A stretch of DNA of 32,021 bases from Planctomycetales bacterium. Its GTDB lineage: Bacteria; Planctomycetota; Planctomycetia; Pirellulales; Pirellulaceae. The position numbers were made by a program, and so were the translations under genes. Position 1 is the stretch's first letter; the number at the start of each line of letters is the position of its first letter. Positions 24,288-32,021 of this stretch are shown in pieces. The stretch spans positions 1 through 32,021 of the forward strand of contig JAGQOY010000066.1 of the NCBI GenBank assembly GCA_020427005.1, in the 5' to 3' direction. A model generated the notes under the pieces. That model did not search any database. It was not told the DNA's origin and saw only the letters and a program-made list of their open reading frames with translations.

Positions 24288-27200
24288 TTAAGGAAAGACG
24301 CGACCAATCTGCGTAGGTTCTGCCACCTCTGGGAATATTTGTTGAAGTGTAGCTTCTAGTTGAGGGAATGGCCGACGAATCATTTTTGGCTCGGCGGCCA
24401 GATTGCCAGTAACTTCGATCATCATAAATGTTGCATAACGCGATTCAGCAAGCAACGGTGAAATGACTTGAGATATCGGAATGCGCCGTCCAACGTAGCT
24501 GTATAGTTCGAGATTGATGTCGCGGCGCAGATTTGTCCAGCCTTCGCCTCGCAATCTTAACAGGCTGCCTTCGCAGTAAATCTGTAAGGGAATGCGATCC
24601 CCGACAACTTCAAAATCAATGTCGGCGGTGTCAAAAGCAGAATTCTCTGTAGGGTTGACCGAGACAACTTGAAGCAATCGAATCATGAACGGCAATTCAA
24701 ACAGCTTGGCATCGCTGAGATGGATCTTGCCTTGACCCGTGTAGGTTTGAGGGTTCCACGGTACACCGGAAAGCGTAATGGTAGCATCGCAGTTAGCTTC
24801 GGTATCTGCACGAGTGACCCCGACCTCTTGCAATAGAGAATTCAATTCGGCGTCTTGCAGGTCGGCTTTCAACCGATATTTTCCCGTCCGCATATTACCA
24901 TCACCGGCCAATTCGAGCATTCCGGCTAACGCTTCAGCCGTCATGCGCAAGTCGGTTGTGTGGGGCTGATAACTGGGAAACTGGTTCACTGCGGTGCCGA
25001 AGTACAGTTGGTTTCCTTCCATGGCAAATGGGCCTCGCAAACGCGTTACTGGAACGCCACGGACGGTTAAGGCGTCCATCGCAACACTACCCGTGACGGA
25101 CAAATTCTGACCATCGTGGTTGCCGCGAACCCACATCGTTCCTCGCATAGCATCTATATTCTGCCCATCAGCCAGCTGAGCATCCTCAAAATCTAGTTGA
25201 ACGTCCCAGCTAGTGCGTGGTTCGTAGTCGACCGCACCGGCGAATTGAATACTACTAAGGCCGAGAAGGCTGATCGGTCCATGAAAATCGAGCGCTATTA
25301 GGCTGTCGCGGATGGTCTTAGGGAGAGCCTGTCGAAGTTGACCCTCGACAAAAAATCTGGTTGAGGGCAGCCATCGGACATTGGCCAGCCAGCTTCCGTC
25401 AGGCTGAGGAGTGCAGTCACCGGTGAATGAAACCCGAGTACTGCCATTGCTACCGGCTGCGTGGTGGATCTCTACACGCCCAGGAACATAGACAATGTCG
25501 CAGGCTACATCCATCAACCAATACGGAAAGGCTCTGGGGAAGATTCGTAGCGAACGGCCAGTTACTAAGTTAGAGCTACTGTCTTCATGGATTCGAACTT
25601 CCGTATAGATATCTTCTTGCCCTATGGTGCGTTGTAGAAGGACATCTACGCTATCTATGGTTCCCGAGGGCTGCAATTCGTTCCATACAGCACGCACCGT
25701 TTCCGGAACCGCTTTTTGCAGTTCTTCCTCGATTGGTACATCAAAGGCTTTGAATGAGATTTCAAAAGGCAGTTGCTTTGTCGTTGGAGGGGAGGACCAC
25801 TTTCCTGAACAGAGGATTCGTCCAGAATCGTTGCGGCCCTCAAACTGGTCCAGCCACCAAGCGTCGTTCTGCCCAACTATTCGGCCGCGGATATCGTAGA
25901 TGGGGTACGGAAAGGCTGAATAAAGGATACTTCCCCCTAAGATATTGGCCTCGATCGATCGGTCCCATGTGGTGGTGTCGGTGTCGGCTCGAGTGAATAC
26001 AGCTTGTGTCAGTGAAATCGTTCCGCTGGGTTTAAAAGATCGGACTATTTTTTCTGCAGCGGACGTTGGCTGGTCACGCGGGGATAGGGCCGCAACAAGT
26101 TGCTCGTCAATGGCTACGGGGCCCAGAGACCGAACAATCAATTGCCCAAACCATTGCAGTTTAGGATTGACAATCTGCGGATTGAGCGTTTTTGAGAATT
26201 CAAGTTCAGCCTCCAGGGGCTGGCCACCTGCAACGCCTGTCAAACAGCTCGAAGTGACAGTATTGTTTTCATAGCGCAGATTGCCTTGAATGTGGCTGAT
26301 CGGGTAGGGAAACAGCCAAGCCTCAATTGCGACATCCTCACATTCAATAGTGGCTGTAGGACTCCATGTCTGGCCATCGGATTCAATGTGGAAATTGCCA
26401 CTGATGCGCCCCGAAAGTCGCAGTCGGTCCCACATTTCTTGCCATGAGGCAGGTAGCGATCGGTAAAGCGGCAAATCCATTTCTAGGTCCTGAGCTTTAG
26501 CGTCGATCACTAATGGGCTATCCATGCGGAAGCCAAATACGTCAGCGTTTAGTTCCAATTGCTTGGCACTGCTACTATGAGCATGGACGTTTCTCAGCTG
26601 CAGTAGTTTGTTGTTGCAAAAGAATTGGCCTTTGAGCCCTTCAATGGCATATGGTAACCGGGCATCTTGTAAGCGGCCATCGTCGAGTTGACCTTTGAGT
26701 TCAAAGTCGGTGTGTTGTGTGGTGGGATCATAACCGCATCGGAAAGTTGCCGAGCCAGTGCATTCGAATCCAGAAAGCTGGATCAAGTATTGAGCTAGCT
26801 GATCAGGAAGCTGGTCAATAAGCTGCGGCGAAAAATTAACCTTCGCAATCTCGCCGGTTGCGACCCAGGCAGCGTTTTCCGAATTGGCAGCAGCACGGAG
26901 CGTGAGATCTCGAAAGAAATTCAATCCAGATGCACGTAAGTTTAGCCGGGAACTGCCAAGGCCAGTTTGCGTGTCAAGTGTTTCAAGCTTGGCTTGAATA
27001 TCATTTATGGCAACCGAATCTTTATCATTCGCATGCTTTTGAAGAAGTACAAGCCCATCCTGAATGATAACAGTGGGCATGCGAGATTGAACTTTGGCTT
27101 TGGGGACTAACTGATGAATGGACCATAGTCCAAGTTCATTGGGCCAAGCTCGAACTGTCGCACCTCGCAACCTGAGTTCACGCACTTGTATGGAATCTCC

Positions 27201-27635
27201 CATCCAATGCGCGATGTCTAAGTCCCCAATGAGTTCCATTGAATCGATTTCCAAGACTGGGGTCGTGACTCGAGTGTCAGCGACCAACAACTGGATATCG
27301 CTAATGAGAATGGAACCACTAGATTGATTATCGACCCTGCCAATACGGACGCGAAGGTCGGGGAAGCTCTCATGTAGCTGTTGAGTAATGGCTCGATAAA
27401 GGGCTGAATCCACTTTGGTGACAACGACGCGATAGCAAAGCACACTTGCAACCGCCGCCAAGACTACTACCAACAGTAGAATTGCAGTCGACGCTTCACT
27501 CTTGGGTTTTGGTTTTGCAGGCGAGGATGTGGAGACCAGGCGACTGGATGCCGGCGCAGCAACAGCATGGTTCCTATTGGGAACTGAAGCGGTTGAGGCT
27601 GGGTTTTGGTTCCGAAGAAATGCCACGCTTTGCAT
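24288..27635 (-). CDS. Large AsmA/TamB-like envelope protein
   Basis: Protein of 1115 residues with a Pro/Ser/Lys-rich cytoplasmic N-terminus (about 1-48), one membrane anchor (about 49-68) and a very long beta-rich extracytoplasmic part. The C-terminal region (LFELPFMIRLLQVVSVNP through EVVGDRIPLQIYCEGSLLR) matches the AsmA-like C-terminal type. The repeated layout of beta segments is that of YhdP/AsmA/TamB bridge proteins, which carry lipid between inner and outer membranes. That function is inferred from the family. The ATG overlaps the end of the upstream glycosyltransferase gene by 62 bases. A downstream start would remove only part of the basic N-terminus. Confidence 0.82.
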   Translation of the reverse strand: MQSVAFLRNQNPASTASVPNRNHAVAAPASSRLVSTSSPAKPKPKSEASTAILLLVVVLAAVASVLCYRVVVTKVDSALYRAITQQLHESFPDLRVRIGRVDNQSSGSILISDIQLLVADTRVTTPVLEIDSMELIGDLDIAHWMGDSIQVRELRLRGATVRAWPNELGLWSIHQLVPKAKVQSRMPTVIIQDGLVLLQKHANDKDSVAINDIQAKLETLDTQTGLGSSRLNLRASGLNFFRDLTLRAAANSENAAWVATGEIAKVNFSPQLIDQLPDQLAQYLIQLSGFECTGSATFRCGYDPTTQHTDFELKGQLDDGRLQDARLPYAIEGLKGQFFCNNKLLQLRNVHAHSSSAKQLELNADVFGFRMDSPLVIDAKAQDLEMDLPLYRSLPASWQEMWDRLRLSGRISGNFHIESDGQTWSPTATIECEDVAIEAWLFPYPISHIQGNLRYENNTVTSSCLTGVAGGQPLEAELEFSKTLNPQIVNPKLQWFGQLIVRSLGPVAIDEQLVAALSPRDQPTSAAEKIVRSFKPSGTISLTQAVFTRADTDTTTWDRSIEANILGGSILYSAFPYPIYDIRGRIVGQNDAWWLDQFEGRNDSGRILCSGKWSSPPTTKQLPFEISFKAFDVPIEEELQKAVPETVRAVWNELQPSGTIDSVDVLLQRTIGQEDIYTEVRIHEDSSSNLVTGRSLRIFPRAFPYWLMDVACDIVYVPGRVEIHHAAGSNGSTRVSFTGDCTPQPDGSWLANVRWLPSTRFFVEGQLRQALPKTIRDSLIALDFHGPISLLGLSSIQFAGAVDYEPRTSWDVQLDFEDAQLADGQNIDAMRGTMWVRGNHDGQNLSVTGSVAMDALTVRGVPVTRLRGPFAMEGNQLYFGTAVNQFPSYQPHTTDLRMTAEALAGMLELAGDGNMRTGKYRLKADLQDAELNSLLQEVGVTRADTEANCDATITLSGVPWNPQTYTGQGKIHLSDAKLFELPFMIRLLQVVSVNPTENSAFDTADIDFEVVGDRIPLQIYCEGSLLRLRGEGWTNLRRDINLELYSYVGRRIPISQVISPLLAESRYATFMMIEVTGNLAAEPKMIRRPFPQLEATLQQIFPEVAEPTQIGRVFP

Positions 27636-28953
27636 CCGTTGGAATGCAGTTCTTACAAACGCCTATGAATTCAACCATCCGATCAAGGGTGACTGCTGCT
27701 AATGCGCATAGCACGAGCAGAGCCGGTTCGCGGTAACGGATGGATCCGACAAATACCATGTGAAGCAGGGTAAAGTAAATACAAGGCATCCAACAAAGTA
27801 ATGCTAGCCAACCACTATCGGTGATGGCTCTCTTGCTAGCAATTAGGGCCAGAGTCAGGATGCCAAAGCAGCCAAGAGTCAGGCCAACTCGTATACTTAC
27901 CGAACCAATTTCACCCCCATCAGGCCACAGTGTCCAAGTCTTCGAAAATTTTGCTATTGCTAAGCGAAGCACTTCGCCCGGATTCTGCGAAGCCCATAGA
28001 AGAGCTGCCTGCTGCGCTCGGATATTGAGACGATACTCGAAGGTGCCGTCCAATTCGGAAGTTGAATTTGCATCCGAAAGGCGTTGTTCCGCAGCGAATT
28101 GCCGCATGAATTGCATGCCTTCATCGCTTCCCCCGGTTGCTCCAGCGTGCAGTCCGTCGTAAAGACTGGGGCCAACTTGCAACGTGGTTAAAACGAATCG
28201 CCCAGTTTGTTGTGCGTTGCGAATCCACCATGGCATCATACAGATGCTGAGTCCGATGACCGTGCTGATCATGATCTGCAGGTGACGCCAACGACTAGCA
28301 GGTTTCTTGCCTCCTAACAAGATTCCGCACGCACCAAGAAAAGGGGTAAAGAGCAACCAACTGGGGCGTGCCAACACCGCCGCGCCCGCTGCCAATCCTC
28401 CTGCCAAGCCAAAGCTTAGCCGCGCAAAGAAACTTTCGGATTTCCAGGCTTGGCACCAACATATCAGGTGGACGATCATTAGCGGACAGAATACGGCTTC
28501 GCTGAGGATCACCACACTCATACCCACTGCGCCTGGATAAAGGGCAGCCAGTAAGCCTGCCAATAACGGAGTAGGTGAAGGATGCAATTGGCCGGCTAAG
28601 AGCATAAGTAGCCATACAGCCAACGTGCCAAGAGCGCACCCCATCAATCGTGCGCGCCAAATTCCCTCGGACTCTGGTGTCACTAAAGTCCAAGGGGATA
28701 GAAACAGCGGATAAAGCGGCGCCCGAAATATGCTAGCATTGGGACTGCCGTATTGATAAGGTCTTCCTCTCGCTATTTCACCACCAAGCGTCCAATAGCT
28801 ATGGCTATCGCCGAGCCGAAAATGTTGTGAGTCTGTCTCGGCTTTGGAGTGCCAATCGTTGGCAACCCACAATCGTACCAGAAAGGCTAACGCGATTACG
28901 CTCGCGAACAAACAACGATACGTAATGGTCCTCGGTGGGTGTTCGGCTCGCAT
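27574..28953 (-). CDS. Integral membrane glycosyltransferase, PMT/ArnT-like
   Basis: Protein of 459 residues with roughly ten membrane segments. An early extracytoplasmic loop contains DSQHFRLGDSHSYWTLGGEI, with the acidic residues expected near the catalytic site of GT-C enzymes, followed by RAPLYPLFLSPW. It resembles the PMT_2 (GT39/GT83) group that uses polyprenyl-phosphate sugars to glycosylate proteins or lipids. Acceptor and sugar are unknown. ATG lies three bases after the nth stop, so it is in an operon with nth and overlaps the AsmA-like gene. The C-terminal 35 residues are cytoplasmic and polar. Confidence 0.83.
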   Translation of the reverse strand: MRAEHPPRTITYRCLFASVIALAFLVRLWVANDWHSKAETDSQHFRLGDSHSYWTLGGEIARGRPYQYGSPNASIFRAPLYPLFLSPWTLVTPESEGIWRARLMGCALGTLAVWLLMLLAGQLHPSPTPLLAGLLAALYPGAVGMSVVILSEAVFCPLMIVHLICWCQAWKSESFFARLSFGLAGGLAAGAAVLARPSWLLFTPFLGACGILLGGKKPASRWRHLQIMISTVIGLSICMMPWWIRNAQQTGRFVLTTLQVGPSLYDGLHAGATGGSDEGMQFMRQFAAEQRLSDANSTSELDGTFEYRLNIRAQQAALLWASQNPGEVLRLAIAKFSKTWTLWPDGGEIGSVSIRVGLTLGCFGILTLALIASKRAITDSGWLALLCWMPCIYFTLLHMVFVGSIRYREPALLVLCALAAVTLDRMVEFIGVCKNCIPTDAKRGISSEPKPSLNRFSSQ

Positions 28954-28956
28954 GGG

Positions 28957-29610
28957 TCAAGCCTTGTGGGTTACGACAGGGGACTTGCGATTGGGATAAA
29001 GGTGAGCACAGATTTCACATTTCGTCCCGTCGCAACCGCGGGCCGTACATTGCTCGCGTCCGAAGTAGATAATCCGCAAGTGCAGTTTGGTCCATTGTTC
29101 GCGAGGGAATAGCCGCTTTAAGTCACTCTCAGTTTGTATGACACTTTTTCCATTGGATAGACCCCAGCGTTGGGCTAGTCGATGGATGTGCGTATCTACT
29201 GGGAAAGCTGGTATGTTGAAAGCTTGGCAAAGCACGACACTTGCAGTCTTATGGCCTACGCCTGGTAGGCCTTCCAATGCCTCTTCGGTTTGCGGCACCT
29301 GGCCATTGAATTGATCAACTAAGATTTGAGACAATGCGCGTATTGCTTTGCTCTTGCGCGGGGCTAGTCCGAGTCTTCGAATCACTTGCAGAATCTCATC
29401 CTCGCTGCGTTGACTCATGTCCGCGGGGTTGTCCGCCAATTTCCACAAATTGGGTGTCACCGAATTTACCATCTTGTCCGTGCACTGAGCGCTTAGCAAG
29501 ACTGCGATCAGAAGAGTGAAAGGGTCGTGATGATCAAGTGGAATGGGGGGATCTGGATACAATGTTGCTAGATGCTGGGCAATCCAGTCGGCTCGTTGTT
29601 GCTTCTTCAT
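28957..29610 (-). CDS. nth: Endonuclease III (Nth) DNA glycosylase/AP lyase
   Basis: Base-excision repair enzyme for oxidised pyrimidines, 217 residues. LLIAVLLSAQCTDKMVN begins the HhH-GPD fold. The helix-hairpin-helix LEGLPGVGHKTASVV carries catalytic Lys121, and FPVDTHIHRLAQRWGL carries Asp139. The iron-sulfur loop is odd: it reads CTARGCDGTKCEIC (Cys188, 193, 198, 201), not the usual C-X6-C-X2-C-X5-C. I choose ATG 29610, with AAGGGA upstream, because it matches the usual N-terminus; an ATG 36 bases earlier is possible. It heads the minus-strand block. Confidence 0.95.
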   Translation of the reverse strand: MKKQQRADWIAQHLATLYPDPPIPLDHHDPFTLLIAVLLSAQCTDKMVNSVTPNLWKLADNPADMSQRSEDEILQVIRRLGLAPRKSKAIRALSQILVDQFNGQVPQTEEALEGLPGVGHKTASVVLCQAFNIPAFPVDTHIHRLAQRWGLSNGKSVIQTESDLKRLFPREQWTKLHLRIIYFGREQCTARGCDGTKCEICAHLYPNRKSPVVTHKA

Positions 29611-29932
29611 TGCGTCCCTTCTGGGCCTGTGAGTCAAAATGCACAATTGGATTGACAGCCAGCGAAAAGCTGGAATCCATTTGATCGCTTGCCGAGACTC
29701 GGATCACGCATCGTTACATATCTAATCGCAGTCTAACGCGACTTGACTCCAACGCCTATCACGTAGCTGATTTCTGATAAAGTTCTAATACCGACCTTTA
29801 CGAGGAATTTGGGGAATATGAACTAACTTTTTACCCTTGCCAGTGCCTGGGCCAGTAGTACGCAAACGTGTATTCGTGCTAAAATACTCAACTAAATTTT
29901 CCATTACTTACCCACCAACCGGAGATCAATTC
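29611..29932. other. Divergent gap, no gene seen
   Basis: About 320 bases between nth (minus) and the oxidoreductase (plus). There is no supported ORF. A nested stem is visible: GGATT (29649-29653) with AATCC (29674-29678), and CCAGC (29659-29663) with GCTGG (29669-29673), with a five-base bulge. Promoters for both genes should lie here. Confidence 0.5.
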
Positions 29933-31468
29933 ATGTCGCATACCAATCGTCGTAGTTTTGTACGCAAATCCTTGGCGGTGACCTCAGCCGCACTGGTAAC
30001 CGGTGGTTCAAGGATGGTTCATAGTCAGCAGCCAGCTGCTCAGATTGCCTCCCCAAATGATCAATTGAACGTAGCGGTTGTGGGTGTCAATGGTCGAGGC
30101 GGTTCGCACATCGATGCGATGCTGGATGCCGACGGAGTTACTATTACGCATATTTGCGATATTGACGAGGGCGTGGGGCAGCGTCGCGTGGACCAAATTG
30201 CTCAAAAGCAAGGTTCAAAACCGACATTAGTGAAAGATATCCGTCAGTTGCTTGAAGACAAGAGCCTAAACGCAGTGACTGTGGCGACGCCCAACCATTG
30301 GCACGCCCTGGCCGGAATCCTGGCCATGCAAGCTGGTAAGGACGCCTATGTTGAAAAGCCTGTGTGCCACAACATTGCTGAAGGGACGGCCATGATTGCA
30401 GCTGCCCGCAAATACAATCGCATGTGCCAAGTAGGAACTCAGTGTCGTAGCAGCCAAGCCATCATTGATGCGTTTGAGTTTATGAATAAAGGGGGCATCG
30501 GTGATGTCAAGTTTGCTCGGGGTTTGTGTTACAAACGACGCAAATCAATCGGTGCCCTGGGCGATTATACGATTCCTTCAGGCGTAGATTTCAATCTTTG
30601 GAGCGGACCAGCTCAAATGACCGAGCCCAAGTTGACGCGTTCGAGCTTCCACTATGATTGGCACTGGCAGCGGCTATACGGCAACGGTGACCTAGGTAAT
30701 CAAGGCCCGCACCAGACCGACATTGCTCGTTGGGGATTGGGGGTAGATGGCCACCCAGTATCTGTGATCAGTTACGGTGGTCGACTCGGTTATCAGGCCG
30801 AAAGAAACGATGAAAAGTACATTGATGCTGGAGACACCGCCAATACCGAAGTCTCCATCTACGATTACGGGGACAAGTGTATCGTGTTCGAGACTCGTGG
30901 TCTGAGCGTAGATGATTCTGCCGATGAAGAACTAAACCGATTATTTGGGTCCACGCGAGGAAATAAGATTGGAGTGGTCTTCTATGGTACGAATGGATAC
31001 GTAGTACAACGAGAATACACTCACTGCGTTGCCATGGATAAGGAATTCAATATTATCCAAGAATTCCGCGGTGGTGGAGACCATTTTGGTAACTTCATCG
31101 AAGCATGCCGTCGTCGCGATTCTGGAATTCTGCGGGCAGACGTTCGCGAAGGCCATTTGTCGGCGGCCATTAGCCACTTGGGTAACATTTCTTATTACTT
31201 AGGTGAAAATAACAAGGCGTCAGTTGATGATATTCGTTCGGCTCTCAAAAATGTTAAGAGTCTAGACGACAACAATGCGACTCTGGATCGCACTGTGGCC
31301 CATCTCAAGCAAAGTGGTGTGGACTTGGAGAAATATCCGATGTCCTTAGGACCACATCTCAAGTTTGATCCGCAAAAAGAAGTCTTCCCAGATTCTGCCG
31401 AAGCAACCGCTTTGGTTTCGCGCGAATACAGAAGCGAATTCCGTTGTCCAAAGGCGTCAGAGGTTTAG
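29933..31468 (+). CDS. Tat-exported Gfo/Idh/MocA-family oxidoreductase
   Basis: NAD(P)-dependent oxidoreductase, 511 residues. The N-terminus TNRRSFVRKSLAVTSAALVT is a twin-arginine signal, so the folded cofactor-loaded enzyme is exported. The Rossmann loop is LNVAVVGVNGRGGSH, and the catalytic lysine lies in YVEKPVCHN (Lys142). WHWQRLYGNGDLGNQGPHQT carries the active-site His/Asp region. Planctomycetes hold many such paralogues, mostly of unknown sugar or cyclitol substrate. ATG 29933 is preceded by GGAG eight bases away; an upstream in-frame start at 29837 would bury the Tat signal. No operon partner is visible. Confidence 0.92.
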   Translation: MSHTNRRSFVRKSLAVTSAALVTGGSRMVHSQQPAAQIASPNDQLNVAVVGVNGRGGSHIDAMLDADGVTITHICDIDEGVGQRRVDQIAQKQGSKPTLVKDIRQLLEDKSLNAVTVATPNHWHALAGILAMQAGKDAYVEKPVCHNIAEGTAMIAAARKYNRMCQVGTQCRSSQAIIDAFEFMNKGGIGDVKFARGLCYKRRKSIGALGDYTIPSGVDFNLWSGPAQMTEPKLTRSSFHYDWHWQRLYGNGDLGNQGPHQTDIARWGLGVDGHPVSVISYGGRLGYQAERNDEKYIDAGDTANTEVSIYDYGDKCIVFETRGLSVDDSADEELNRLFGSTRGNKIGVVFYGTNGYVVQREYTHCVAMDKEFNIIQEFRGGGDHFGNFIEACRRRDSGILRADVREGHLSAAISHLGNISYYLGENNKASVDDIRSALKNVKSLDDNNATLDRTVAHLKQSGVDLEKYPMSLGPHLKFDPQKEVFPDSAEATALVSREYRSEFRCPKASEV

Positions 31469-31493
31469 GCGCTTAAAGACGTCTTGCCGATCC

Positions 31494-31531
31494 CAGCGTG
31501 GATTCGCTCCCAATCGAAAGAATCCACGCTG
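31494..31531 (+). terminator. 12-bp hairpin after the oxidoreductase gene
   Basis: CAGCGTGGATTC (31494-31505) and GAATCCACGCTG (31520-31531) pair perfectly with a 14-base loop, 25 bases after the stop codon. It lacks a T-run. Possibly a rho-assisted terminator or 3' stability hairpin. Confidence 0.55.
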
Positions 31532-31627
31532 CCAGGGGCCAGCAGATATTCGATGCTACGGCTCACTTCTGCATGTTGGCAAATTGTTTGCCTCGTCTAT
31601 GCCTCACCGGCTCGTAATTTACTCGCC

Positions 31628-31655
31628 ACCTCCCCAGCGGCCCCAGCGGGGAGGT
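31628..31655. repeat. Inverted repeat ACCTCCCC/GGGGAGGT
   Basis: Perfect 8-bp arms (31628-31635 and 31648-31655) around a 12-base spacer that itself contains AGCGG/CCAGC. GC-rich and not followed by a T-run; it resembles a REP-type palindrome. Confidence 0.55.
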
Positions 31656-31719
31656 AAGTTTGAAACGTTCCGGAGTTAGGGTTTTTGCAACTAAGCGATC
31701 ATGCCTTTTTCCAGGACTT

Positions 31720-31740
31720 ACCTTCCCAATTTGGGAAGGT
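31720..31740. repeat. 10-bp palindrome ACCTTCCCAA/TTGGGAAGGT
   Basis: Perfect 10-bp arms around a single central T. It resembles the preceding palindrome (ACCTCCCC/GGGGAGGT), so the two may be related repeat units. Confidence 0.6.
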
Positions 31741-31812
31741 CGTGAGCAACTCGAGCGGGTAGGGTTCTTCTTCTTTCTGACGCATTTATTGCGGAAAATC
31801 GTTTGTGAAGCA

Positions 31813-31829
31813 CACTGGCATAGCCAGTG
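31813..31829. repeat. Hairpin CACTGGC-ATA-GCCAGTG
   Basis: Perfect 7-bp arms with a three-base loop. Sequences like CACTGGC...GCCAGTGGCAC are, as I recall, frequent between genes in Pirellulaceae, so this may be a copy of a dispersed repeat. Confidence 0.55.
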
Positions 31830-31991
31830 GCACCCATCTGCTCATCAGCGTTAGCGCTTTCTTTGTGGTACCTTGCGTGTGCGCAATGGAAAAGGAAAGC
31901 TCGGCCACCGAACGCTCTAAGAGAAAAGCCGCTCAAGAATTGAACAGACGCGGCGATAGAGGATCCCGCGATCAATAAGTCTCTTGGTAGG

Positions 31992-32006
31992 GTGGAGTTT
32001 CTCCAC
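31992..32006. repeat. Hairpin GTGGAG-TTT-CTCCAC
   Basis: Perfect 6-bp arms with a three-base loop at the right edge of the window. Another short intergenic palindrome in the same cluster. Confidence 0.5.
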
Positions 32007-32021
32007 GCAATTCGGCCAGAG

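Larger units (their letters stand above)
31469..32021. other. Hairpin-rich intergenic region, no supported gene
   Basis: More than 550 bases without a convincing ORF. A possible 85-residue minus-strand frame (31718-31975) has no family features and runs through hairpin sequences. The stretch holds at least five perfect short inverted repeats (listed separately) and the motif AGCGTTAGCGCT (31847-31858). A gene may begin or end beyond the right edge. Confidence 0.6.

Noticed and set aside
31813..31829. CRISPR repeat
   Set aside because: The hairpins in this gap differ from each other and are not regularly spaced. No repeat-spacer pattern or cas gene is present.
31718..31975. An 85-residue minus-strand ORF in the right-hand gap
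   Set aside because: It crosses palindromic repeats, has no family features and no good ribosome binding site.

Overview
The window looks like chromosomal DNA from a planctomycete, most likely of the Pirellulaceae (Rhodopirellula/Pirellula type). This is inferred from family resemblance only. The pointers are several GroEL paralogues, a Tat-exported Gfo/Idh/MocA oxidoreductase, a small secreted Tyr/Pro-rich protein of a kind familiar from Pirellulaceae, a paired M16 peptidase operon, a cytoplasmic xylanase-like protein without catalytic residues, a large AsmA-like envelope protein, and many genes with weak or no Shine-Dalgarno sequence. No rRNA, tRNA, insertion sequence, prophage or CRISPR array was seen. 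The content is mainly housekeeping and envelope genes.

Left end (1-3402): yidC on the minus strand encodes a membrane insertase whose periplasmic part carries an apparent PDZ domain. A doubtful 89-residue ORF lies upstream of it. The divergent gap to the chaperone genes holds a near-perfect sigma-54 (-24/-12) promoter pointing at groEL.

Chaperone and peptidase block (3403-12251, plus strand): groEL1 (with GGM tail), groES, groEL2 (no GGM tail), dnaJ, grpE, an FmdB-type zinc-ribbon protein, and two overlapping M16 peptidase genes. One M16 subunit has the HxxEH zinc site. The other has lost it but keeps the Arg/Tyr substrate-binding motif. A rho-independent terminator after groEL2 and inverted repeats before groEL2 and dnaJ suggest several transcription units. 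dnaK is not in the window.

Mixed middle (12406-20512): a GH10-like protein with both catalytic glutamates apparently replaced (minus), purC, a TetA-like MFS transporter and a secreted unknown (plus), a low-molecular-weight protein-tyrosine phosphatase (minus), a glutaminyl-peptide cyclotransferase (plus), epoxyqueuosine reductase queG (minus), and a small secreted Tyr/Pro-rich protein (plus).

Minus-strand block (20615-29610), in order of transcription: nth, a PMT/ArnT-like membrane glycosyltransferase, an AsmA-like protein overlapping it, a small Ser/Ala/Gln-rich protein, dapF, a DUF374-type acyltransferase, and xseA. The theme is partly envelope biogenesis (lysine/DAP supply, acyl transfer, glycosyl transfer, AsmA) and partly DNA repair (Nth, ExoVII).

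Right end (29933-32021): a Tat-exported oxidoreductase, then about 550 bases without a convincing gene but rich in short perfect hairpins that look like dispersed intergenic repeats.

The most interesting signals are the PDZ insertion in YidC, the sigma-54 promoter driving a groEL-groES-groEL cluster, the degenerate GH10 protein, the split-site M16 pair, and the hairpin-dense right-hand gap.
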